Shown here one piece after another: positions 20,995 to 31,900 of a stretch of 64,000 bases of DNA. This DNA comes from Guillardia theta CCMP2712. Taxonomy: Eukaryota > Cryptophyceae > Pyrenomonadales > Geminigeraceae. The stretch is taken from contig NW_005434638.1 in the NCBI RefSeq assembly GCF_000315625.1, positions 313,300 through 377,299 on the forward strand. The letters are read 5' to 3'. Position 1 is the first letter of the stretch; each line of letters begins with the position of its first letter. The notes beneath the pieces were generated by a model. The model worked only from the letters and a program-made list of their open reading frames with translations. It ran no database searches and was not told the origin of the DNA. The position numbers were made by a program, and so were the translations under genes.

Positions 20995-23900
20995 TTATCT
21001 TGTAACGGGTACGAAGAAAGTTGCCCCCATCCTGATGTTCTCTTGCTCGATCCAAGACACGTTCCTCCTATCGTTCACACCCGCCCCCTCCCCTCCTTTC
21101 CTTGCGCTCCCATGGGTTTCTCTCAGTCCAGATGAAATTTGTTTCTGGGTAGCAGCAGCAGAGGGAGAAGAAGACGAAGACGAAGAAGAAGAAGCCTTAG
21201 TGGTTGACGGCATTGGCACGAATGGTCTTAAGAGACGGACAGCAACGTCATTTTCTGTTGAGATTGGAATAGTCAGTGAGGGAATGCAGAGGAACGAGTT
21301 GAAGAGAAGGAACCAGATAGGGGATAGAGGAAGAGGAAGGGATAGGGAACAAAGACGAGGAAGAGGAAGATTGTGAGGGAGGGGGGGAAGATCAAGGGAG
21401 GGAGGGGAAGTATGGAAGCAGCTGGCTCACCAACTCTCAGGGCGAGATCCATCGGCGTTTCTCCATCCTTGGTTGTTCGGTTGACGTCTGCGTTCGCCTG
21501 CAGCGAAGTTTGAGAGAGATGCGGGGAGGAGGGAGGAAGGGAGGCAGTCAGGGAGGGAGGGCAGGCAGGCAGGCAGGCAGGCAGGTAGCTTACCTGGGTT
21601 AATGATCGTATGATGAACTCAAGCTTCTTTTCCCATTCCTTGTCCTCTGCTCTATCACTTCAGCTCCCTGGAGTATCCAACAACCCCAAACGTCCTCTCA
21701 CCACATCCTGACGTTCGTAGACCCTCAGCACCGTCCACGCCCTGGCCCGAGACCTTCTCTAGCTCATTAGCCCTCTTATCATTCTCTTTCTCTCCTTCCT
21801 TCCCGCCCTCTCCCCCCTCATTCCTTTCTGGTCGCGCCATGGCGGCAAAGTGGAGGGCCTGGGTCAAGCTCAGTCATGTCAAGGCAGCAGTTCAGCTCGT
21901 CACCGTCCATCCCTGCACATCTTGGTCGTCGACAGAGATCAGCAGGCGCTCTCTCAGCTCGATCAGCTGGGAGAGGATGGCCGAGTACTCGCCCTCCTTC
22001 CCGTTCGAGCTCAGGTAGTTCTCTACCACCAGGGAGAGCACAGGGCACCAGCTGTTTCCCAGGCGCCGCTGCCGGGCAAGCTGCGGCTGCTTCCTGTTCC
22101 GCTCCCCTCCCTCGTGCAGCCCGGCTCCGTGCTCGAGGAGCAGCCGCATGACGCCTGGGTGGCCCATGGAGGCAGCGTAGGAGAGAGGCGTCCTGCCCCA
22201 GCGATCCTTCAGATTGACTTCAACTCCTCTGCTCAGAAGCGCTGCAGTCACTTCCTCTTGCCCGTGGAAGGAAGCATGATGTAGCAAGCTCCACTTGCTC
22301 AAGTCCCTGGCGTTCACGATCGACCGAGTCTCCTGCCCCGTGGCCGTCGCCTCCCCTGCGTCCAGCAGCTCAGACAGGATCTCTGCATGTCCTCCAGCTG
22401 CCGCAAGGTGAGCAGCGTTCAGGTGGGCGCCGTTGACGAGGGAGAGGGAGGCTCCCGCAGAGAGGAGGAGGCGGACGATAGGGAGGTTACCTCGGGCTAC
22501 AGCCCGCATGAGGGGGGAGGAGCCCTTGTTGAATCGGGTGATCGCTCCGTCGGGGCTCGCGCACAGGGACAGGAGGGAGGAGACAACTTCCTCTTGATTT
22601 CCTCCCACCGCCAGCTCCAGGGCAGCAGCCTCGCGCTTGAGGACGTCAGCTCTAACTGACATCTCGTCCTCCATCCTCGCCAGCATCTCCTCTGCTCCTT
22701 CCAGCCCCCCGCTGTCCTCCTCCACCCCGTGCCACTGCAGCAGGGAGCGCTTGCTCTGCGTGTTGAGGGTCGGGGAGTTGATGAAAGTCCACTGAAGGAA
22801 GAGGGCGAACTCCCGCAGCCTTGGCTTCCTGTGGAGGCCGCAAAGGCGAACTCTAGAGCGATCAGCAGGCGTGCTGAGGGAGGAGCTGGTTCCAACCAGC
22901 CTGGCGAACTCGACGCCGCTCAATCCCTGCTCCAACATCCCCAGCATTCTCACAGCTGAGACTGAGTTCCCTCCCATCTCGAAGAAGTTGGTCATCGGGC
23001 CCAGCGGCCCCTCCAGCTGCAGCACCTGACTCCAGATTTCCGAAACCAGCTCCTCCAGCTCGGTCCGCAGACTCTCCTCCCCTGCTTGTTGCCCTGCTTC
23101 CGTCCCGCTGGATTTTGCACCCTGCGCGGAGAGTGGGGGAGGAGGAGGGAGAGAGTTTCGATCTACTTTACCGTTAGAAGAGAGGGGCAAGCCTCCCTCC
23201 AGGAGGACGAACTGAGAAGGAACGTGGTACTGCGGCATGTACTTGAGGCAGAGCAGGCGGAGGCATACCTCCCCGCCGTGCTCCATCATCCTCCTCGCCG
23301 CCTCCCCTCTCTTCTCCCTCACGCTCAGGTACGCGACTAGCCGCTCGCTGCTCTCAGAGCCGACTTTCACCACCACCACCCCTTCCACGAAGGAGCAGCG
23401 GCTAATCACCGACTCGATCTCCTGCAGCTCGATCCGGAACCCCCTCAGCTTCACCTGGAAGTCTATCCTCCCCAGCACCTCAAGCTCGAGGTCCGAGTTC
23501 TTACCCCCTCCCCCTCTCCTCCTCCACCGCCCGACGTCTCCTGTGCGGAACCATCGGACTTGCTGATCATCCTCGAAGAACTTGGAACGGGTGAGCTCAT
23601 CTCGCCTCAGGTACCCACATGCTACTTGTACTCCACCTACCAAGATCTCCCCCTCGACGGCTCCTCCTTCCCCTTCATCCCCTTCCACCTTGACCAGCAC
23701 GTCCTTGAAGGGTCGGCCCACAACCTTGAACTCATCCTCTTCCCTCCCATCGCACACGTGCCATGTCTGATAAACCGTCGCCTCCGTCACCCCGTACGTG
23801 TTGATCAGACGCAAGGCTCTGGACCACTTGGCTACGATGCTCGCAGTCAGCGCCGCCCCCCCCAGGGCCAGCACCCTCAGGTGGGGAAGGTCAGCAGCAG

Positions 23901-24934
23901 ACACCGAGCCATCCAGCAGGCCCCACAGAGCTGGGGTAGTGCAGACATGGGTCACTCTACCCTGCACAAGCACGTCCAAGAGGCTGGTGGTGAGCGACGC
24001 GCGGGGGGCGATGCAGAGCAGAGCAGCTTGAGCGAGGGTCGAGAAGATGTCGCCAAGGGAAGGGTCCCACGTGATAGCAGCAGCCAGCAGCACGCGGGAG
24101 TTAGAGTCGATCTCGTGAGCAAGAGCTTTGCTCTGCATGTAGGCCAAGAGGCCCCTGCCCTCACCGTCGTCAGCTCATTCAACCTCCCCCGCCGTCTCAC
24201 CTGTGCTCGCAGACCACTCCCTTGGGCTCCCCCGTCGTACCAGACGTGTAGATGATGTGGCTTCTCAAGTGACTTACCTCCATGTCGTCTCCATCCACAC
24301 AGCTCTCCCGTCCAGTCTCAGCTCGCTGCTTCCCATCGGCATTTAGGAACTCCCGCAGGCCATCGCAACCTCCATCAACAGAGCCCTCCAGCACGTCCTC
24401 GACAACGACTAGCACGAGGGCTCGGGATGTTTTACCTCCTTCCTTCTTGGCGGAGGCTTCAACACGCTCACAGCTCTCGGCGATCACGAACACGTCCATC
24501 CCCTCCGACACGAGCTTGTTTCGGATCACTCGGCACGCTGCTCTCAGGACGAGAGCCACGCGCGCCGAAGAGTCTCGGAGGATGTAGGCGATGCGAGCAT
24601 CAGGCCACGTGGGATCGATGGGTACGAAGACAGAACGGCACTTGAGCACTGCTAGCTCGCTCATCACGATCTCCGGCCCCTCGTCCACCAGGATCGCCAC
24701 ATGCTGCTGGGCGGCCTCCGGCATATCCCAGCAGGACCTCACCAGCTCCAGCACTTCCCCCAGCAGCGAGGAGAGGACGTAACTATAGCGATTGACTTGA
24801 GCGTACGTAATGATGTGTCCCTCCTGATGACCGTCTCCTGACAGCCAAAGTATTGCTGCCTTGCTAGGGTTCAGCTCGGCCACTCGCTCCACAACCTGGT
24901 GAACCAGGACCTCGGAGCATTCCGGACCTCCCAT
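20995..24934 (-). CDS. Adenylation domain + peptidyl carrier + ankyrin repeat fusion (NRPS-like)
   Basis: Six exons (24201-24934, 21904-24154, 21732-21858, 21594-21646, 21431-21497, 20995-21254) are in phase and give about 1163 residues. The AMP-binding (A) domain spans about 10-560: core motifs IIYTSGTTGEPKGVV, NTYGVTEATVYQTW, WFRTGDVGRW, GRIDFQVKLRGFRIELQE and PLSSNGKVDRNSL (the catalytic Lys). A carrier domain follows at about 600-665 with FFEMGGNSVSAVRML. Ser642 is the expected phosphopantetheine site. From about 720 to 1090 come ankyrin repeats (SSPLMRAVARGNLPIVRLLL, NAAHLAAAGGHAEILSELL, WSLLHHASFHGQEEV, TPLSYAASMGHPGVMRLLL, TALHFAAMA, TPMDLALR). No condensation, reductase or thioesterase domain is present. 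Family knowledge says it should activate an amino or other carboxylic acid and load it on its own carrier. Substrate and partner are unknown. Confidence 0.88.
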
Positions 24935-25965
24935 GCCGTTTGGGCGTCGAGAGGAGTCCAACGGAGCAGCAGAGGTGGTGGTGGTGGTGGGGTATTCTGA
25001 TCGCTCGCTCCTCCTACTGTCCTCCTACTGTCCTCCTACTGTCTTCCTATCCTCCCACTGCCCTCCTACTCTTCTCTCCCCTCCTCCTACTCTTCTCTCC
25101 CCTCCTCCTCCTCCTCCTCCTCCCCTGTCTGGTTGCCTGGGCAGTCCCTAGCGGGATTTGTCGCACATGCCCGACAACCGCAAACTTTGAAACTTTGAAA
25201 CTTTGAGGCCCTTGAAACTCCGAGAGTTTTGAGTCGCACCATGTTTCTTTCCGCCAGGGGTACTAATCATGTATTATTTGATATGTGTAGTTCGGAAGAT
25301 CATGAAATTGTTCAATAATATTTGAAAATTTTATGAAATTTATGAGCCCTGTTGGAGAACAAACATCCAAAATTAGATCAGTTAACATGGTCGTCGTGGC
25401 ATCTCGTGATGGCAGAGAGCGAAAGCACCGGGAGCATGCAGGGGGGGAGGCAGAGGGAGGGAGGACAAGGTTCTGGAGCATGTACAGGGAAGAGAGATGG
25501 CGACAGGCTGAGTACGAGTTGAGCCATCAAGGTTGTGTGGAGGAGGTGCAGAGGGTTTGAAGGAGTCATACGTCACAACAGGCTGGGTTTGATATGCGGG
25601 ATTCGCATGTAGGATTTGATTGGAGGAGTTGAGGAACCTAGTATGTCTCCATCTAGAGAGAGAAACCAAGACGATCAAACATCACTTTCCCGCTTCTTCT
25701 TCCATCCATGTGTGTGATCGCAAGTATGCAGTGTGATGATGTTGTCACAAAGAACTTTGGGGCTGGAACATACCATTGTTCCTTGCACCTCAAGAAAGCT
25801 GGAGCAGCAGTATTATAAATCAATGTATGAGACTGTGATGCGAAGAAATCACACTCGAGGAGAGGGATAGTTTGAAATTACATCGGGATGCTGCTGCAGC
25901 GCTTTCTGTCTATGTTGTACTGAACAGCACTGTGCAGCCTGGATCTCTGCTGCAAGAGTTTGAAT
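24935..25965. other. Intergenic stretch between divergent genes
   Basis: Contains the divergent promoters of the A-PCP-ankyrin gene and the eIF2B delta gene. A (CCTCCTACT)n-like tract lies at about 25010-25125, and an ACTTTGAAACTTTGA direct repeat at about 25184-25206. Below that the DNA is mixed, with no coding likeness. Confidence 0.5.
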
Positions 25966-28157
25966 ATGGCGGTATGCTGCATTTATTCATTTCTACCCTC
26001 CATAGCCTCACTTTTACTCCTCAGGCGCCCGGCTCAGACATTCAGAGCATCGCCGACATGCTGGACAAACAAGGCAGCCAAGTTCAGACGCTCCGAGTCT
26101 CCTTTGCTGAGAACGCCGACCCGTCCCAGGTGCTAGGCGGCGGTTCTTCTCCTCCTGTCGCTGAGGCTCGTCACAGGCCGAAACGCTGAGCAAGGCTGAA
26201 AGAAAGGCGCTGTGGGAGGCGCAAAACGCGCAGAAGGCGGGTGAGAAGCAGAAGCTGAGCAAGGCGGAGCGGAGAGAGATCCAGGAGAAGCAGAGAGCCG
26301 CCAAGGCCGGAACGGAAGAGCCCGAGGTCTGACAACGTGTGACTAGTCGTTTGACGCGCTCATGGAGTTGTGCGGCAACCAGCAGGCAGCGGCGGCTCCG
26401 AAGCAGAAGGATCCAGCGAGCAAACCAGCCAAGAGTGAGAATCAAACCCCCAACGTCCAACCAGCCAAGTCAGCCCAGCCGGTGAGGGACGCGATGGAGA
26501 GGCTGGGGGGTCTGCTGATCGTCTGACTTTTCTGTTCCCAGGGAGATGCAGCCTCGGGCAACGCGCCCGGCAAGGGAAGTGCAGGGACTAGGCTGCAGCA
26601 TGATGACCCCAAGGCAAGCTCCTGTCCTGCCGTCCTGTGCTGGTGTGGCTGATCCTTTGCGCCTCAGGCCATGGCGAAAGCGAAGAGAAACCAGGCGCTT
26701 CACAGGACTGAGATGCAGAAGAAGGTCCCCTGGTTCTCGCATCTCCCTCAGTACGAGAGGGAGGCTTCGTTGTCGGCACAGCTCGCCGAGAGGACGGACA
26801 ACGACATCCATCCTGAAGTGCTGAAGCTCGGTCTGAAGTTGGCTGACTGGTTGATTGTCGGAGGAAACGCCCGCACGGAGGCCATGTTGAAGGCCTTCAG
26901 CAAGGTAATCATGGACTACAACCCTCCCAAGGACCACGAGACAGGAGCCGACATGAGCCGCCATCTGGACACAAGGCTGAAGCCCATGATCTCGTACCTG
27001 GTTGCCTGCCGACCGCTCTGCATCGGCATGGGCAACGCGATCAGATGGTTGAAGGGAAAGATTGCGCACCTTCCCCCGACTCTCTCACTGGATGACGCAA
27101 AACAGCACCTTCATGAGCAGATGGAAGGATATGTCACTGAGAAGATTGTGTTTGCTGACAGAATCATCTCAAAGCATGCTGCCGCTAAGATCAACAACAA
27201 CGACGTGATCCTCGTCTACGCGCGGTCCATGGCAGTCGAGGCGGCGATTCTTCGGGCACACAAGGAGGGGACAACCTTCAGGGTGATTGTCGTCGACTCA
27301 CGTCCGAAGGTGAGGACGCTCTGTAGCTGCTGCCTCGACTGACTGTCGTGAAAGATGGAGGGGAAGCAGCTGCTGGACAGAGTCAGTGCTGCTGGGGTCG
27401 CTTGCACTTACATCATGATCAATTCTCTCAGCTTCGTGATGAAGGAAGTGACCAAGGTCAGTTGCGATGAAGCTCGTCCAGCAGACTGACGTTGCGCTCC
27501 AGGTGTTCCTTGGCGCATCTGCCATGCTCGCCAACGGCAACGTGATCTCGCGCGTCGGAACGGCGTCTGTCGCGATGATGGCGAGGCAGTACAAGGTCCC
27601 CGTCCTGGTGTGCTGTGAGACGTACAAGTTCTCGGAGAAGGTGAGGAGGGGGGAGGGGGGGGGGGGGACGAGGGCGGGAGGGAGAGGGAAGAACGAGAAT
27701 GAGAAGACAACGGGGGGGAGGAGATAAGCATGACTAAGGGGAGGTGATGATGTCAGGAGGAGCTGACTGACGTTCAGGTGATGTTGGACTCTATCTGCAA
27801 CAATGAGCTCGGAGATCCTGACGAGTTGGTTGCGTCCAACAACGTGAGTCCTTCCTCCACCTCCCTCCTCCTCCTGCTTCCTTCCTCCACCTCCCTCCTC
27901 CATCCTCCCTCCTCCCTCCTCCCTCCCCTGAAGGCTGCCGGCAGACGCTGGCCGACTGGAGGGACGTCAAGGACATGAAGCTCCTCAACCTGGTGTACGA
28001 CCTGACCCCTGCCGAGTCGTTGACGCTAGTGATCACGGTGACGGATCCCTGCTGTGATGCCCTCCGGTATCTGATTGGCTTGCAGGAGCTGGGATATCTA
28101 CCGCCGTCTTCAGTACCCGTTGTCATCCGTGAATACCGCAAAGAAGTCACACTCTAG
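25966..28157 (+). CDS. EIF2B4: Translation initiation factor eIF2B subunit delta
   Basis: Regulatory subunit of the guanine nucleotide exchange factor for eIF2. Exons 25966-25971, 26025-26129, 26177-26326, 26347-26481, 26542-26613, 26668-27309, 27355-27456, 27503-27640, 27778-27843, 27945-28037 and 28086-28157 give 526 residues (human 523). A Lys/Ala-rich N-terminal region with two [14 protein letters not shown] units is followed by the conserved core: [97 protein letters not shown]. The first exon is only ATG GCG, so another start is possible. The intron 26614-26667 is GC-AG. Without it the frame hits a stop. Confidence 0.94.
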
Positions 28158-28915
28158 CCTTAACTCTCTCTAAAAGTGCTCAAAGTGCCTTGGTAAATCC
28201 TCCTCCCAGTTCGTTGACCTCGCTAGAAATACCATACATTTGAGTAGCTCTGGGAATAGGGCCCGAGAAACTCTCACCACCAAATCAGTTGTCTCCTCCC
28301 GCACCCAGTCGTCCTCCTCTCCTCTCTACCCCTTTCTCCTCCTCTTTCTCTCCTCCTGCTATCTCTCACTCTCCTCCTGCTCTCTCCTGCTCTCTCTCTC
28401 TCCCTCCTACTCTCTCCTCCTCTCCTCTCTAGCTTGCTTCGTAACCTGCCTGTACTAGTTCTCGATTACCTCTAGCTACCTCAAGCTCGTCACTGTTGGT
28501 TTCCCGTTTCAATTCAGGGGGTGGGGGTGAAAATTAACCGGGTATATCCCCCTTTTCAACCAGACTATTCATGGGTGGAGAATGAAAAAATAGTCGTTGG
28601 GGTAGGGTGGAGGCTTGTCAACACCAGGCAACGGCTTATGGCGGAGGCTTCGTGGAAGAGAGGGAGGAGGGAGGAGGAGGAGAAGTGAGATAGCAGAGCA
28701 GCAGAAGGTGCAGGAGAGAAGAAGGACAGGGAAGGGAGACAACACCATCGAGTATAGGAGGAGAAGTCGTCACGTTGTCGAACGACAACTGACCAAGGAA
28801 GGTCTGTCGGTGGTTGGAACAAGGTATTAGAGTTTAACAAGTCTAAGAGCACTCACTAGTAGCTCATAGCTTCTCCCCCTCAGTCTGCATGCATCAGTAA
28901 GTCCAGCCAGCGACC
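28158..28915. other. Intergenic DNA with pyrimidine tract and GGGGTA/CCCC island
   Basis: A CTCTCCTCC tract spans 28320-28430. GGGGTG, GGGTAT and GGGGTAGGG words occur at 28515-28610, like the other intergenic islands. A purine-rich stretch covers 28655-28740. The dynein gene starts at 28916, probably with its promoter here. Confidence 0.5.
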
Positions 28916-31900
28916 ATGGCTCCCAACTTTCATCCAGACGAGAGGTCTTATCAGTTCGCCAAGTGGACGACGGAAGAATGCCTTGAAGTCGGCATTGACT
29001 GGACAGACCCAGAGTCCCTGATCAACAAGAGGTCAATCCCAGTTACCTACTTCCTTGAGTACCCCGTGATCCCCAACATCAACCTCAAGAAACAAGCGGA
29101 GGATGAAGGAGTAGAGGGCTGCTGCGTCGACTACGACATCGAAGGCAGCGGGGTATGGGTACCTTGCCTGGTGCTCTCGGCGGCCAAGCTGTTCACTGTC
29201 ATAGTTGCGGGATACAACCATCCCACTCAAGTGCCTCGTCATCGCGTCCTCCTGCTCGACGAGAATCCTCGACTCTTTGCCAGAAGTCTGCACAAGGCGC
29301 TGAGGGAGCGGGAGCGAGCGGAGACGTTCTTGCGATACAACATCTACGCCGAGAATATGCCGACGTCAGACCTGCCTCCGATGGTGTGAACTTTCTCTGT
29401 CTCTCTGTCTCTCTCGCCCCTGCTGCCTCTCTCCCAGCCCACAAAGTCCCTCCCTCCCTCCCTCCCTCCCTCCCTCCCTCCCTCCCTCCCTCCTCTTCTG
29501 TCTGAAAGCCCCCTCCTAAAACTTATATGCTCTGTCAGACGCCATGGGAAATCTCCCGCATCACCAGCTCCGCGCTGAACTCAAAGACGCTTGCAAAGTT
29601 TGGAGAAGGAGGTAAGGGCAAGAGGCAGCTGTTCGTACATAATCACCTGCGTCCCTAACTTCCCCGGCAGGGATGACAAGCATGCTGCTGGACGAGGTCA
29701 GGACTGATCATGAGCTGACTCTAAATCAGATCGTCCTCAAGTCCGTCCTGCAAGACAAGAAGGACCAGAAGGATTTCTCCCTCCTCGACCTGACCTGCCT
29801 GGACATCAACACGCCCAAGGCACCGGCCCCGCAGACTGGAACCATCGTGGTGGAGCCGTACAGCTTCGCAAACGCGTTGAGAGAGTTCCAGGAGAAGACC
29901 CTGCTCTCGTTCAAGGAGGTCGTGCACGCCCTGTGCAACGTGCGATCGGAGTGCAGCAAGGTGTTGGAGCTGCAGCTGCTGGTCACTGAGTTCAAGTCCA
30001 GCGTTAGCCTCACCGAGTTCAAGCGCATCCAGACCGACACGGTCAAGTATGTCGTGCAGACCCTCAAGCGGAACTGGATCGACGGGATCCGCATCGGCAT
30101 CTCGACGCAGCTGGACGGGCTCAAGAACGAGCTGGACCTGGAGGTCAACGACAAGAAGAAGTTCGAAGAGAGCCCCCTCCCCATCCTTCTGCGCCAGGTG
30201 AGCGAAGCCTGCTGGAATCGTGCTTGGGTAGACTGACGTTGTGAGCAGGTGAGGTATGTCATGGAGCAGAGCCTTCGAGTGCTGGTGGAAGAGAGCGCCT
30301 CTGCCTACACCAAGTTCCTCTCGGATCTGACGGACATGGACGTGCAAGTACTGTCCACCGACTCCGTGACCATCAGGCACAACCAGCAGGAAGAGCACCT
30401 GCGGGAGAGAGACCCGTTCTTCCTCGTCGAGCTCAAGTTCGAGGACGGGATGTTCGTCTACACCACCAGCCCAGCTGACTTTGAGCGAGAGCCAGTCGAT
30501 CTCTTCATCGAAGCCCTTGTTGCAGTCTCCGACATCCCCCGCGCCGACTCCTACGTCCTCAAGAAGCTCTTCCTTGGTCGACTCATGTGTCTCTACTCGA
30601 TCGGGCCCGAGGAAGACCAGATGGTGAGGAGGATCGAGCTGATGAGGGAGCAGCTGCACAAGGTCTGCAGTCCCCTCACTGAGTACCTCCGGCTGTACGA
30701 CGAGTACCTCGAGTTCCTCAACATGGACCTGAGCGAGTACGTTCGCTCGCACGAGGAGAAGGGTTTGTCGCTGCAGGAGGACAAGGACGAGGTCAGACGA
30801 CTCAATGACGAGAAGGCTCGGATTACAGAGAGCATCCCTCCCTCCATCAGGATCGGTATCTTCCAGGTGGACTGTCAGAACGTCAAGCAGCAGCTGCAGA
30901 CCAAGTTCGACCTGCTCGTCAGAATGATTCTTTCCCTCATTGCGCAGAAGGTAAACCAATCATCCCAGTGTTACTCTCTCTTCCTCCTCCTCCTCCTCCT
31001 CCTCCTCTCTCTTCCTCCCGAAAACTCTTTTCTCCCATTGTCTTCCTCTTCGTCTCATGACTGTAAACGTTCTTCTTGCACTGACTTGTGCGGTGGAGGC
31101 GTCGGAGCTGAGCAAGAACATCGGCTCCAAGTTCACTGACATCCACAAGAAGTTGCTCCTGCATCCGGAGAGCGTCGAGCAGATCGTTGAGATGGAGGAG
31201 TACATCAAAGAGATCCCTAAAAAGACGGCAGAGATCCACATGGTTCTAGTCGACATGCTCTCACAGTTCGAAGTCCTCGAGAACTTCTCCTTCCAGCTCA
31301 GTGACGAGCAGTTCAGCGACAAGTGGTCGGCGTACGCCTGGCCAAAGACGCTGGAGCAGACGATCGGCGACGCCAGCCAGAAGATGGAGGAGAAGAGAGA
31401 TGCGTTCAAGAACGAGCAGATCGCTGAGCAGGAGGCGTTCGTGGACAAGCTCGACCAGATGGAGGCGATCATCGAGACCTACCACCAACACAACTCCCTC
31501 AGTAACATCGATACCATCGCCCCTGACGTCCGGGCCAAGGCGCAGACTCTCAAGGAGTACACGGAGTTGTCCAAGGTCTTCAATCAGCGAGAAGTCCTCT
31601 TCGGCCTCGAGCCGACCAACTACGAGCGGGTGCACAGGATGGGCAAACAGTTCGAGCCCTACACGCAGCTGTGGATCTCAACGGACGACTGGAGGACGTG
31701 GAAGCAGTCGTGGCTGGTGGACGACTTCACCTCCCTGCAGCCCGAGACCATGGACCAGGAGATCCAGGAGACCTGGAGAAACCTGCTCAAGGCCAGCAAG
31801 GCTCTTGCCGACTACCCCGAGTGTCAGAATATCGCTGACGAGATCCGGGCTGACATCGACGAGTTCAAGCCGCTCATGCCCGTCATCGCCTCCCTGCGCA

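Noticed and set aside
21892-21904. Stop codon at 21892 as the end of the A-PCP-ankyrin protein
   Set aside because: A GT donor at 21903 and downstream exons continue the ankyrin repeats in phase (TALHFAAMA and TPMDLALR), so the stop is intronic.
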